Below the pieces are notes generated by a model. That model worked only from the letters and a program-made list of their open reading frames with translations. It ran no database searches and was not told where the DNA came from. Position numbers and translations under genes: made by a program. 64,000 bases of DNA. Origin: Streptomyces sp. R41. GTDB taxonomy: Bacteria > Actinomycetota > Actinomycetes > Streptomycetales > Streptomycetaceae. Positions 35,993-43,727 of this stretch are shown piece after piece. The DNA lies in assembly GCF_041053055.1 (NCBI RefSeq), contig NZ_CP163443.1:2666001-2730000 (forward strand). The letters are read 5' to 3'. Each line of letters starts with the position of its first letter. Positions within the stretch are counted from its first letter, which is position 1.

Positions 35993-37573
35993 TCACTTCC
36001 AGGGCCAGTCCGCGTCCCGCGCCGACTCAAGGAGCGGCACCATCCGGAAGGCCGCGTCCGAGAGCCCGCCGAACGTGTGCCTGTTCCCCTTCCCGGACGG
36101 GGCGTGGCCCGCCCGGTATCCCGCCAGGTTCCACGTGTAGACCGGTACGTGCGCCGGGACCTGCTCGGTCGGGTCGCCGTAGTGGCTGTACGTGGCCTGC
36201 TCGTCGGTGACGATCAGCACACGGTCGTGCTTCTTGTAGTGCTCGCGGACCGCCTCGCTGGTGTTGGTGCCGCCGAGGTCCCCGAAGCGCTCCAGCACCT
36301 TGAGCACCGACTCGCCCTTGCGGAACTTCACGCGGTTGCTGCTGGTGCCGAACTCGACGAGATCCGCGTCCGCCGCCCGCAGCGCGAGCGCCGTGCCGAA
36401 GATCGCCGCCGCGTCCGCCCGGTTGAGCTCGGAACGGTCGGACAGCCGCGAGTAGAACATCGAACCGGACCGGTCGACGAGCACCAGCGTCCGTCCGCGC
36501 AGCGCCGGCACATTGGCCAGCGAGTGGCCGAGCGCCTGCTCCAGCGGGTACGACCAGCGCAGCGAGGGCGCGTGCTGGTACGCGGCGAGGTAGCGGAACG
36601 GGAACTGCCGCGAACGCGCGACCTCGGCCGGGTCGCTGATCTTGGCGGCGACCTGAGCCGCCACCTCGTCGCTGACACCCGCCTCGTCGAAGTTCCGCAG
36701 GTTCCGTACGAGCGCCATCGCGCCCATGGACGGGATCACGGCCTCCCAGGCCGCCTTGTCCATCGGGCCCTGCAGCCAGCCGGCCAGCGCCTCCCAGGTC
36801 ATACCCGCCTCCGCCAGGCGCTGCGCGCCATGCGCTGACGTCACGACCTTGCGCCGCTTGGCGGGCCGCAGCGCCATCAGGTCACGGTGCGCCACGAGCA
36901 CGGGCAGCGACTTGGGCACCACGGCCGTGTCCGGGTTGTGACGCCGGTCCAGCGCGTACTGGAACAGCTCGCCCTGCCACGGCTTGTCCGGGTCCGGCGC
37001 AGCGTGCACCAGGTTGAGGATGTCGCCGAAGCGGTAGCCCTTGGACGCGGTGTCGTACTTCAGCAGCGCCTTGCCGTTGTAGAGACGTCGTACGGCGTCG
37101 GCGATGCCCCGCTTGACGGGCTTGGGCACGTTGCGGCCGTACTGCGAGGTCCAGTACGCGAGCAGCTCGCCGGGCTCGTCCGGGCGGCGCAGCACGGACG
37201 CGATGACCTGGCGGTTGGCCGGGCCGTCGGTGGCGCCCGCGTCGAGACGTGCCTTCACGTACTCGGCGGCGCCCACGATCGAGGCCGTACGCAGGTTGCC
37301 CTCACCGCGCAGCCAGCCGAGCAGGGCGGCCGTCCACGACGGGTCGGCGACGGCGAGCTCGCGCACCAGCGTGGCGAAACGGTCGTCGCGGGCCGCGCCG
37401 GACTCGTAGAAGGTCTGCTGCGAAACGAAGTTGGCGATGGCGAGCAGGAAGAGCTCGGAGCGCGCGTCGCGCTCCTGGCCTCGGCCGCCCTCGTACGTAC
37501 GGAGCACACGGCCGGTCGAGGTCACCCGCGAAGTGGGCTGCGCCTTGGCCGCCTTGGTGTTGAATCGCGCCAT
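35993..37573 (-). CDS. rsr: Ro60-like TROVE/vWA RNA-binding protein
   Basis: This 526-residue protein is a bacterial Ro60 orthologue (Rsr). The TROVE HEAT-repeat ring covers about residues 20-350 (RSELFLLAIANFVSQQTFYE, EGNLRTASIVGAAEYVKARL), and a von Willebrand A domain follows with the MIDAS motif DRSGS at 367-371 and GGTNTSEAV later. Family members bind Y RNAs and misfolded RNAs and tether to ribonucleases. GGGGGA lies before the ATG. Two Y RNA-like genes sit directly upstream on the same strand, as expected for this system. Confidence 0.95.
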   Translation of the reverse strand: MARFNTKAAKAQPTSRVTSTGRVLRTYEGGRGQERDARSELFLLAIANFVSQQTFYESGAARDDRFATLVRELAVADPSWTAALLGWLRGEGNLRTASIVGAAEYVKARLDAGATDGPANRQVIASVLRRPDEPGELLAYWTSQYGRNVPKPVKRGIADAVRRLYNGKALLKYDTASKGYRFGDILNLVHAAPDPDKPWQGELFQYALDRRHNPDTAVVPKSLPVLVAHRDLMALRPAKRRKVVTSAHGAQRLAEAGMTWEALAGWLQGPMDKAAWEAVIPSMGAMALVRNLRNFDEAGVSDEVAAQVAAKISDPAEVARSRQFPFRYLAAYQHAPSLRWSYPLEQALGHSLANVPALRGRTLVLVDRSGSMFYSRLSDRSELNRADAAAIFGTALALRAADADLVEFGTSSNRVKFRKGESVLKVLERFGDLGGTNTSEAVREHYKKHDRVLIVTDEQATYSHYGDPTEQVPAHVPVYTWNLAGYRAGHAPSGKGNRHTFGGLSDAAFRMVPLLESARDADWPWK

Positions 37574-37620
37574 GATGAATTCCCCCGAATTCGTTTACGA
37601 CTTTCCAGTCGTGTTTCGAG

Positions 37621-37801
37621 GGGAGGCGCAGCAAATGGAGCGTGCCCGAGATCAGGAGTCGGCGACGGACTTAGCCAGATGCTCTACCGAATTGAGCTAC
37701 ACCGACCCGAAGTCGATGACGGGATTTGAACCCGCAACCGTCCGATCCAATGAAGTAACCGTTGCCTGCGCACCGGGCACCCACCATGAGCTGCGCCTCC
37801 C
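37621..37801 (-). ncRNA. Y RNA-like RNA with circularly permuted tRNA-like domain (copy 1)
   Basis: The minus strand folds as a Y RNA. A perfect 12-bp end stem joins GGGAGGCGCAGC and GCTGCGCCTCCC, followed by a 2x2 internal loop, ATGG/CCAT and GTGCCCG/CGGGCAC. Beyond it lies a tRNA-like module in permuted order. The T arm is GCGGG-TTCAAAT-CCCGT, then a closed 7-bp acceptor-like stem CATCGAC/GTCGGTG, TA, and a D arm GCTC-N9-GAGC. This is the layout expected when a tRNA is entered through its anticodon stem, as in YrlA RNAs. Ends are estimates from the outer stem. It is 48 bases upstream of the TROVE gene. Confidence 0.85.
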
Positions 37802-37873
37802 GAGATCAAATCGGCGGCGGCGTGGATTCTTTGAGAGAGAAGTAGCCGCAGCCCGCGCACCGGGAGGTGCATG

Positions 37874-38035
37874 AAGTTGTGGTGTCCAGAGTTCAAGGCC
37901 GACGGAACCGACGTAGGTGCTCTAACCCCTGAGCTACACCGGCGCGTTGTACCGGTGGCGGGACTCGAACCCGCGGCCGCCCCATTATGAGTGGAAGTAG
38001 GTCCTGCCTTCGCACCTGGACGTGCACCACTTTAG
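37874..38035 (-). ncRNA. Y RNA-like RNA with circularly permuted tRNA-like domain (copy 2)
   Basis: A second RNA upstream of the first has the same order. The T arm is GCGGG-TTCGAGT-CCCGC, then a 7-bp closed acceptor-like stem CACCGGT/GCCGGTG with a 7-base loop, TA, and a D arm GCTC-AGGGGTTA-GAGC. The outer stem pairs GTGGT and GTCCAG with CTGGAC and ACCAC, with a 4-base bulge on the 5' side, resembling the bulged Ro-binding stem. Primary sequence differs from copy 1 outside the tRNA-like core. Ends are approximate. It is not a normal tRNA because the T arm precedes the D arm and no anticodon loop lies between them. Confidence 0.82.
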
Positions 38036-38067
38036 GAGGGCGGCCGCGGGTCGAGCCATTGAATTAA

Positions 38068-39522
38068 TCAGCCGCGCTTCTGGCGCTTCCAGGGGCCGGT
38101 GATGGCGAGCATGATGCCCGGCTCCTGGATGTTGGCGAAGAGGGTCTTGCCGTCGGGCGAGAAGGTGACGCCGGTGAACTCGCTGTACTCGGGCGCCTCA
38201 GCGGTGCCGTTGTTCAGCTCGTTACGGGCGATCGGGTACGTACGGCCGCTGTCGGTGGCTCCGAAGAGGTGCTGGATGCCCTCGCCGTCCTCGGCGATGA
38301 CGAGGCCGCCGTACGGGGAGACGGTGATGTTGTCGGGGCCGTCGAAGGCGCCGTCGACGGACGGGTCGGGGTTCACGCCGATCAGGACCTTCAGCGTGAG
38401 GGTGCGGCGCTTGGGGTCGTAGAACCAGACGGCGCCGTCGTGCTGGACGGGGCTCTCCGCGCGAGCGTACGAGGACACGATGTACGTGCCGCCGTCGCCC
38501 CACCACATGCCTTCGAGCTTGCGGGCGCGGGTGACCTGGCCGTCGGCGAACTGCTTGCGTACGGACGTGGTCTTGGCGTCGCGGTCGGGGACGTCCACCC
38601 AGTCGACGCCGTACACCGTGCCGATCTTCGTGGCACGGGAGAGGTCGTCGACGAACTTGCCGCCGGAGTCGAAGCACTTGAAGGCCTGCAGCGCGCCGGC
38701 GTCGTCGGCGAGGGTGGCGAGCCGGCCGTGGCCGTGCTCGAAGCCCTGCGGCGGGGTCCAGCGGTAGAGGAGGCCGTTGGGGCCGGAGGCGTCCTCGGTG
38801 AGGTAGAGACGGCCGCGCTTGGGGTCGACGACAACGGCCTCGTGGGCGTAGCGGCCCAGCGCCTTGATGGGCTTGGGGTTCTGGTTGCGGCGGCGGTCCT
38901 CGGGGTCGACCTCGAAGACGTACCCGTGGTCCTTGGTCATGCCGTTCTGGCCGGCCTTGTCCTCGGTCTCCTCGCAGGTGAGCCAGGTGCCCCAAGGGGT
39001 GTTGCCGCCCGCGCAGTTGGTGGAGGTGCCCGCGATGCCGACCCACTCGGCGACCTTGTCGCCCCGGACCTCGACGACCGTGCAGCCGCCGGACGCGGCC
39101 GGGTCGTAGACCAGGCCGTCGGTGAGCGGCACGGGGTACTTCCAGCCGGCGCGCGGGCCCTTGAGCTCGTGGTTGTTGACGAGGAGGGTGGCGCCGCGCG
39201 GGCCGCAGAAGGTGGAGGTGCCGTCGTGGTTGGAGGGCGTGAACTCGCCGGACTCCAGCTTGGTCTTGCCGCTGTAGGTGATGACGCGGTACGAGAACCC
39301 GGCGGGCAGCGCGAGCAGCCCCTGCGGGTCGGGGATCAGCGGTCCGTAGCCGACACCGCTGTACTCCGCCGACGCCTCGCCCGCGCTCTCGGTGTCGATG
39401 TCCGTGTCCGTGGACGCGAGGGCGTTGGGAGCGGTGGCGAGGGCGCCAACGCTGCCGGCCAGGGCGACACCTGCACCGGTGATCGCGGATCGTCTGGCGA
39501 AGTCCCTGCGGGTGAGCGACAT
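38068..39522 (-). CDS. PhoX-like alkaline phosphatase (DUF839), Tat-exported
   Basis: This 484-residue protein has a twin-arginine signal (TRRDFARRSA, ending ALA) and PhoX-type motifs. These include NNHELKGP, the CAGGNTPWGTWLTCEE block with the calcium/iron-ligating cysteine and acidic residues, YAHEAVVVDPKRG, and EDASGPNGLLYRW. PhoX enzymes hydrolyse phosphomonoesters outside the cell using iron and calcium. Two GTTCA units spaced 11 bases apart upstream suggest PhoP control. The two Y RNA-like genes lie immediately downstream on the same strand. Confidence 0.9.
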   Translation of the reverse strand: MSLTRRDFARRSAITGAGVALAGSVGALATAPNALASTDTDIDTESAGEASAEYSGVGYGPLIPDPQGLLALPAGFSYRVITYSGKTKLESGEFTPSNHDGTSTFCGPRGATLLVNNHELKGPRAGWKYPVPLTDGLVYDPAASGGCTVVEVRGDKVAEWVGIAGTSTNCAGGNTPWGTWLTCEETEDKAGQNGMTKDHGYVFEVDPEDRRRNQNPKPIKALGRYAHEAVVVDPKRGRLYLTEDASGPNGLLYRWTPPQGFEHGHGRLATLADDAGALQAFKCFDSGGKFVDDLSRATKIGTVYGVDWVDVPDRDAKTTSVRKQFADGQVTRARKLEGMWWGDGGTYIVSSYARAESPVQHDGAVWFYDPKRRTLTLKVLIGVNPDPSVDGAFDGPDNITVSPYGGLVIAEDGEGIQHLFGATDSGRTYPIARNELNNGTAEAPEYSEFTGVTFSPDGKTLFANIQEPGIMLAITGPWKRQKRG

Positions 39523-39605
39523 GGTGTCTCCTGTGACGGTGGAGTGGGACTGTCGTGGGGGGCGGGTGGCGGCCCTCGGTTCGCGGCCACACGGTCCCGC
39601 CCGCG

Positions 39606-39623
39606 CCTGAACGGGAGTTGAAC
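39606..39623 (-). promoter_or_regulatory. Candidate PHO box before the PhoX-like gene
   Basis: On the minus strand GTTCAACTCCCGTTCAGG has two GTTCA half-units starting 11 bases apart, which matches the direct-repeat spacing of Streptomyces PHO boxes. It is about 85 bases before the start codon of a phosphatase gene. The second half-unit deviates from the GTTCACC consensus. Confidence 0.4.
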
Positions 39624-39759
39624 ATGGGCCAACTTCAGGGGTCCCGCTTCCGTGAATCCGTCAAACCTCTCGCACTCGAACCGATGAGCGGAATAATCTT
39701 CGTAAAGAAGGTCAACAGGCGCGAATAGTAGCGAAACTCGTGATTCATTTCAGAATGCC

Positions 39760-39788
39760 TTGACTCCGGGGACCCCGGGCCATAGACA
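39760..39788 (+). promoter_or_regulatory. Possible sigma-70-type promoter for the small-domain/protease genes
   Basis: TTGACT (39760-39765) is followed after 17 bases by TAGACA (39783-39788), 36 bases before the start codon at 39824. The patch is AT-richer than its surroundings. This is a pattern match only. Confidence 0.4.
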
Positions 39789-39823
39789 GGAAGAGCACAC
39801 CACCCGAACGGGAGGCGAGCCCG

Positions 39824-40063
39824 ATGGACGCAAAGCGGGTACTTCGCCTCCATGAAGGCCGGCTCATGAAGCTGGCCAACGTGAGTGGAGTCAGCACCGG
39901 GAGGGACGAGCACTCGGGACAGGACGTGATCATCGTCTTCGTCACCCGGAAAGTGCCCCGTGACCGGCTCCTTCAAGAAGACGTGGTTCCGGACGAGCTC
40001 GACGGCGTACCGGTGCGCGTGCTCGCGATCGGTGAAGTGAGCGCTCAGGAAGGGAACTTGTGA
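39824..40063 (+). CDS. Small protein equal to the N-terminal domain of the adjacent protease
   Basis: This 79-residue protein is not from a named family. Its body (LMKLANVSGVSTGRD, VIIVFVTRKVPRDRLLQEDV, VRVLAIGEVSAQ) aligns along its length with residues 34-97 of the protease encoded just downstream (LANVVGFGHGVK, VLVFVTQKVPESQLPERDVI, VVAVGHVAAQ). GGGAGG precedes the ATG. It may be a stand-alone propeptide or inhibitor-like domain working with that protease. Both lack signal peptides. Confidence 0.8.
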   Translation: MDAKRVLRLHEGRLMKLANVSGVSTGRDEHSGQDVIIVFVTRKVPRDRLLQEDVVPDELDGVPVRVLAIGEVSAQEGNL

Positions 40064-40134
40064 GCCCTGAGCGCTGAGTCATCGCGCCGCGGCCCGTAAG
40101 GAACCCAGAGCCGAAACTGAAGAGGTGGTCTGGC

Positions 40135-41292
40135 GTGAGCCAGCCCGAAATGATGCGAGGACCGACTGGTGGTCAGCTGAGTGACAGCTCCCGCCAGCAA
40201 GCGAATTCAGACTTCCTGCGGCCGCAGTCGCCGCTGGCCAATGTCGTCGGCTTCGGCCACGGCGTGAAGTGGATCGACGGACAGGCCACGGGCGAGGCAG
40301 CCGTGCTGGTGTTCGTGACCCAGAAGGTTCCGGAGTCCCAGCTTCCCGAGCGGGACGTCATCCCGCGGGTGATGGACGACGGCACCCCCACCGACGTAGT
40401 CGCGGTCGGCCATGTCGCCGCGCAGCGTCAGCAGCAGCGCAGGACCTCGCCCCGCTCCGAGGACCGCGGCGCCTACCAGCCCGACGGCAGCATGGCCGAG
40501 CAACTCGCCGGCCTCTCACAGCCGTTGCTGGAAGAGCTCAGTGGGCTTGGACAGTTCGAGCCGCAGCTCCTCAAGCGCCGTATGCGCCCGTCCCCTTCCG
40601 GCTTCTCGGTCGGCAACGTACGGGTGACCGCGGGCACACTGGGCAGCGTGGTGTACGACTTCCTGCCGGGCGCCACCGTCGACCCCCCGGGGCCCGGCCT
40701 CGGCACACCGTCGAAGTTCTACATCCTCTCCAACAACCACGTGCTGGCCGACTCCAACCGGGCACAGCTGGGCAGCGCGATCCTGCAGCCCGGAGTGTTC
40801 GACGGCGGCACGGACCCGGCGGACCGCATCGCGACCCTGGACCGGTTCATCACGATCCAGTTCGCACCGCAGACCCCGGTGGAGCGCCACAACAACGTGG
40901 TCGACTGCGCGCTCGGCGCGGTGGAGTTCCAGGACGCCACCCGTGAGCAGTACTTCAGCGGTGCGCCGCGCGCCTGGCGGCGCAAGGCCAACGTCGCGGT
41001 CGGCGACCTGGTGAAGAAGACCGGCCGCACGACGAACATCAGCTTCGGCCGGATCATCGCGGTCGACGCCACGATCGACGTCAGCTACGGCACGGCGGGG
41101 ACGGCCCGGTTCAAGGACCAGATCCTGACCACGAACATCTCGGCGGGCGGCGACTCCGGTTCGCTGGTGACCTCGCTCGACAACGTCGCGACCGGTCTGC
41201 TCTTCGCGGGCTCCTCGGTCGTCACCGTGGCCAACCACATCGAGAACGTTCGCACACTGCTGCGGGTGGAAATCGCCGAGCAGCTGGCCTGA
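40135..41292 (+). CDS. Trypsin-like serine protease with N-terminal pro-domain-like region
   Basis: This 385-residue protein has a C-terminal chymotrypsin-like peptidase domain. The catalytic triad is readable as His202 (LSNNHVLAD), Asp257 (NNVVDCALG) and Ser341 (SAGGDSGSLV). Residues 34-97 repeat the fold of the small upstream protein, and a Gln/Arg-rich, leucine-rich linker lies between (100-155). No secretion signal is evident, so it is probably cytoplasmic or exported by another route. The start is GTG at 40135, 71 bases after the small gene. The substrate is unknown. Confidence 0.87.
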   Translation: MSQPEMMRGPTGGQLSDSSRQQANSDFLRPQSPLANVVGFGHGVKWIDGQATGEAAVLVFVTQKVPESQLPERDVIPRVMDDGTPTDVVAVGHVAAQRQQQRRTSPRSEDRGAYQPDGSMAEQLAGLSQPLLEELSGLGQFEPQLLKRRMRPSPSGFSVGNVRVTAGTLGSVVYDFLPGATVDPPGPGLGTPSKFYILSNNHVLADSNRAQLGSAILQPGVFDGGTDPADRIATLDRFITIQFAPQTPVERHNNVVDCALGAVEFQDATREQYFSGAPRAWRRKANVAVGDLVKKTGRTTNISFGRIIAVDATIDVSYGTAGTARFKDQILTTNISAGGDSGSLVTSLDNVATGLLFAGSSVVTVANHIENVRTLLRVEIAEQLA

Positions 41293-41329
41293 CGGTCACT
41301 CAATACCCGCACAGGAAGAGGGAATCAGC

Positions 41330-41776
41330 ATGACCACGCAGGCCAAGCGGCAGAAGAGCCACGCCGGCTCCGAGCACCGCTTCCACAACCCGCAGGGCGC
41401 GGAGGTCAAGACCCGGGACGAGGCGTTCGCCTCACAGCAGGACGTCTCCGTCGAGGCCGTCTCCACGTCCGCCCAGCTGGAACTGCACAACGGGGCGGTC
41501 ACCTTCGCCATCGAGGTGAAGTACAACCCCAACACCTACCCGCACGTCGTGACCGGCGGCAAGATCACCTCCGGCATCTGCGGCGCCCCCTGGGACATCA
41601 CGGGCGGCTACGTAGGGGAAACGATCCGCCTCGACGCGAAGCGTGCCGGCCAGGGCTCCTGCGCCAACACGATCACTATCGTCGGCGAGTTCCAGAACCC
41701 GCCGGCCTACCGCGGCACCTACGGCTTCAACGGCGCGACGTCGTCGTTCAAGCACACGACGCGGTACCACTGCTGA
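41330..41776 (+). CDS. Hypothetical beta-rich protein, third gene of the protease set
   Basis: This 148-residue protein is not recognised. It has a charged N-terminus and, from about residue 45, a beta-rich domain (LELHNGAVTFAIEVKY, GGKITSGICGAPW, NTITIVGEFQNPPAYRG) with two cysteines that could pair and a C-terminal TTRYHC. The TGA stop lies inside the first copy of a 24-base tandem repeat. Without that stop, translation would continue for about 22 codons. It follows the protease by 37 bases in the same direction and has no signal peptide. A GGGAAT site precedes the ATG. Confidence 0.75.
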   Translation: MTTQAKRQKSHAGSEHRFHNPQGAEVKTRDEAFASQQDVSVEAVSTSAQLELHNGAVTFAIEVKYNPNTYPHVVTGGKITSGICGAPWDITGGYVGETIRLDAKRAGQGSCANTITIVGEFQNPPAYRGTYGFNGATSSFKHTTRYHC

Positions 41777-41832
41777 CACATCGAGCGGTACGCCTGCCGA
41801 CGCATCGAGCGGTACCACTGCCGACGCATCGA
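41761..41832. repeat. Three tandem 24-bp repeats spanning the stop of the hypothetical gene
   Basis: Copies lie at 41761-41784, 41785-41808 and 41809-41832, with a partial unit after. The consensus begins GCGGTACCACTGCCGACGCA. The first copy contains the C-terminal codons and stop of the preceding gene; its TGA corresponds to CGA in copies two and three. The unit is eight codons long and in frame. Confidence 0.75.
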
Positions 41833-41899
41833 GCCGACGCATTGACCTGACGCATGGAGCGGCGGGGGCAAACCTTGCCCCCGCCGCATCGCCGCGCTC

Positions 41900-43336
41900 T
41901 CAACTCCCTTGCTGGGAGCGGGCCTTGAACGCCGCTTTACGAGCCTCCTTGGCGACCTTCTTGTCGGGGTGGAGGCGCCCCATGGCCTCGAGGACGTCCG
42001 GGGTGGCCGGGTGGTCGACACGCCAGGCGGTGGCGAAGAAGCCGCTGTGCTGCTGGGCCAGGCCCTCCACGAGGGCCTGCAGCTCGGCGGAGTTGCCCTC
42101 GGCCGCGAGCTGCGCCGCCACGGTGTCGACGGTGAGCCAGAAGACCATCGCCTCGGACGGCGCGGGCACGTCGGCCGCGCCGTGCTCGGAGAGCCAGACA
42201 CGGGCGAGCCCGCCCAGCTCCGCGTCGTCGAGGACCTCGCGCAGCGCGGGCTCGGCCTCCATGCCGACGAGGGAGAGCGCCTGCTGACAGTGCAGGCGGC
42301 GCAGCGGGGCCCCGGCATCGCCGCCGCGGGCCGCGGCGAGCAACTCCCGTGCGGCGGGCAGGGGTTCACGCCGGGCGAGCCACTGCTCGGTCTCGGCCTG
42401 CGCGGCCGCCGGCCCGAACGCGGCCGTGCCGTCCAGCAGCGCGTCGGCCCCCTTGTCCGCCAGGTCGCCCACCGCAGGAGCGGACACGCCCGCTTCCAGA
42501 AGCCGCGTCCGGATCCCGTACAGCCCGAGCGGAGTCAGCCGCACCATCCCGTACCGCGAGACGTCCGTGTCGTCGACGGCCGCCGCCGGCTCCTCGGCAG
42601 CGTCCTCGTCGTCCGCCATCAACGCCTCGTCGACCGGCTGGAAGTCGACGAGCCCGACGGGCTCCAGCAGCCGGAACTGGTCGTCGAGCCGCATCATCGC
42701 GTCCGACACCTGCTCCAGCACGTCGTTGGTGGGCTCCCCCATGTCGTCGGGCACGATCATCGACGCGGCGAGCGCGGGCAGCGGCACCGGCCCGTCACCG
42801 GACCCGCTCTCGCTCACGGTCAGCAGATAGAGATTGCCGAGCACCCCGTCGAGGAACTCGGCCTCCGCCTCCGGATCCCAGTCCAGGGAGGAGAGGTCGA
42901 TCTCGCCGCTCTCGTCCATCGCGCCGACGAGATCGTCCAGGTCGGGCACGCTCGCGTCGGCCAGCACCGTGTCAAGGGCGCCGAGCCAGACACCCAGCAC
43001 ATCCTGCGGCCCGCCGGAGGTGAGGAGCGAGAGGTCCTCGCCCGCGACGACCGTACCCTCGTCCTCGTCCACGATCTCGACGAGCCCGGTGTCGACGGCC
43101 ACCCGCCAGGCCTCACTGGCGAAGGCGGCCGCGTCGTCACCCGACAGCCCGAGTTCAAGAGCCGCCTGCGGAAGCTGCTCCTCGACGAGTTCGCCCCCCG
43201 CGCCGACCCGCGTGTCCGGACCCGCCCAGCGGGCCAGCCGCGCGGCGCGGGAGAGCAGCGGCGCGGCGAGCGCGTCCCGCGCCAGCTCCGCTTCGGAGTG
43301 CAGCCGCACCGGCGGCAGGGGGGAGCTGTCTGACAT
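41900..43336 (-). CDS. Conserved hypothetical protein (Ala/Glu-rich, helical)
   Basis: This 478-residue acidic protein is not recognised. It is predicted mostly helical, with HEAT-like leucine periodicity in the C-terminal third (LRRLHCQQALSLVGMEAEPA, DAELGGLARVWLSEHG) and an acidic hinge near residue 255 (DDEDAAEEPAAAVDDTD). The C-terminus is basic (KKVAKEARKAAFKARSQ). The ATG at 43336 follows GGAGGAGA; the longer frame starting at 43393 would add a hydrophobic stretch but has no ribosome site. It is convergent with the hypothetical/protease genes. Confidence 0.78.
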   Translation of the reverse strand: MSDSSPLPPVRLHSEAELARDALAAPLLSRAARLARWAGPDTRVGAGGELVEEQLPQAALELGLSGDDAAAFASEAWRVAVDTGLVEIVDEDEGTVVAGEDLSLLTSGGPQDVLGVWLGALDTVLADASVPDLDDLVGAMDESGEIDLSSLDWDPEAEAEFLDGVLGNLYLLTVSESGSGDGPVPLPALAASMIVPDDMGEPTNDVLEQVSDAMMRLDDQFRLLEPVGLVDFQPVDEALMADDEDAAEEPAAAVDDTDVSRYGMVRLTPLGLYGIRTRLLEAGVSAPAVGDLADKGADALLDGTAAFGPAAAQAETEQWLARREPLPAARELLAAARGGDAGAPLRRLHCQQALSLVGMEAEPALREVLDDAELGGLARVWLSEHGAADVPAPSEAMVFWLTVDTVAAQLAAEGNSAELQALVEGLAQQHSGFFATAWRVDHPATPDVLEAMGRLHPDKKVAKEARKAAFKARSQQGS

Positions 43337-43595
43337 CAGCTGGGTTCTCCTCCGAACAACCAGGACAAGCAGGGCAATCGTAAAAAGCAGCAATGATCAC
43401 TAGCAAGTAGCGACAAGTGCCATCGGCGCCGGGCCCCGAGGGCCGTCCAGGGACACATGGACCCCGAGGCCGCCCCGGAATTCCGCACCGACGGCTCAGC
43501 CTAGACGGATTTCCACCCATGCCGCCCGGTTCATGTCCCTGACAGCAGCCGTACACCCCTGAAACCTTGACAACTCCCCTGCCCACACACGAGAT

Positions 43596-43648
43596 TGACG
43601 CGCGTAGAAGTTCAACGGCAACCTGTTCATCAGCTTCTACGCGCGTCA
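43596..43648. promoter_or_regulatory. 15-bp perfect inverted repeat in the leader before the nuclease gene
   Basis: TGACGCGCGTAGAAG (43596-43610) and CTTCTACGCGCGTCA (43634-43648) are perfect inverted repeats with a 23-base spacer holding two GTTCA half-sites. The pair is 80 bases before the nuclease start codon. The rest of the 391-base gap (43337-43727) shows no gene; a CCCGAGGGCC-rich stretch near 43440 is the only other structure seen. The role could be an operator or a transcript hairpin. Confidence 0.6.
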
Positions 43649-43727
43649 CCGGTCCGCACGCAGGTCGCGTTCCCCCCACTGCTCCACCCTCGTCCCGGCG
43701 CTCACGTACGTCCCCGGAGGGATTCCC

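Noticed and set aside
37681..37741. tRNA-like sequence that tRNA tools may call as a tRNA
   Set aside because: The T arm comes before the D arm on the same strand, the acceptor-like stem is closed by a loop, and there is no anticodon arm between them. It is treated as a permuted tRNA-like RNA.
43612..43633. PHO box before the secreted nuclease
   Set aside because: The two GTTCA half-sites are 15 bases apart, not 11, so the match to the PhoP pattern is poor.
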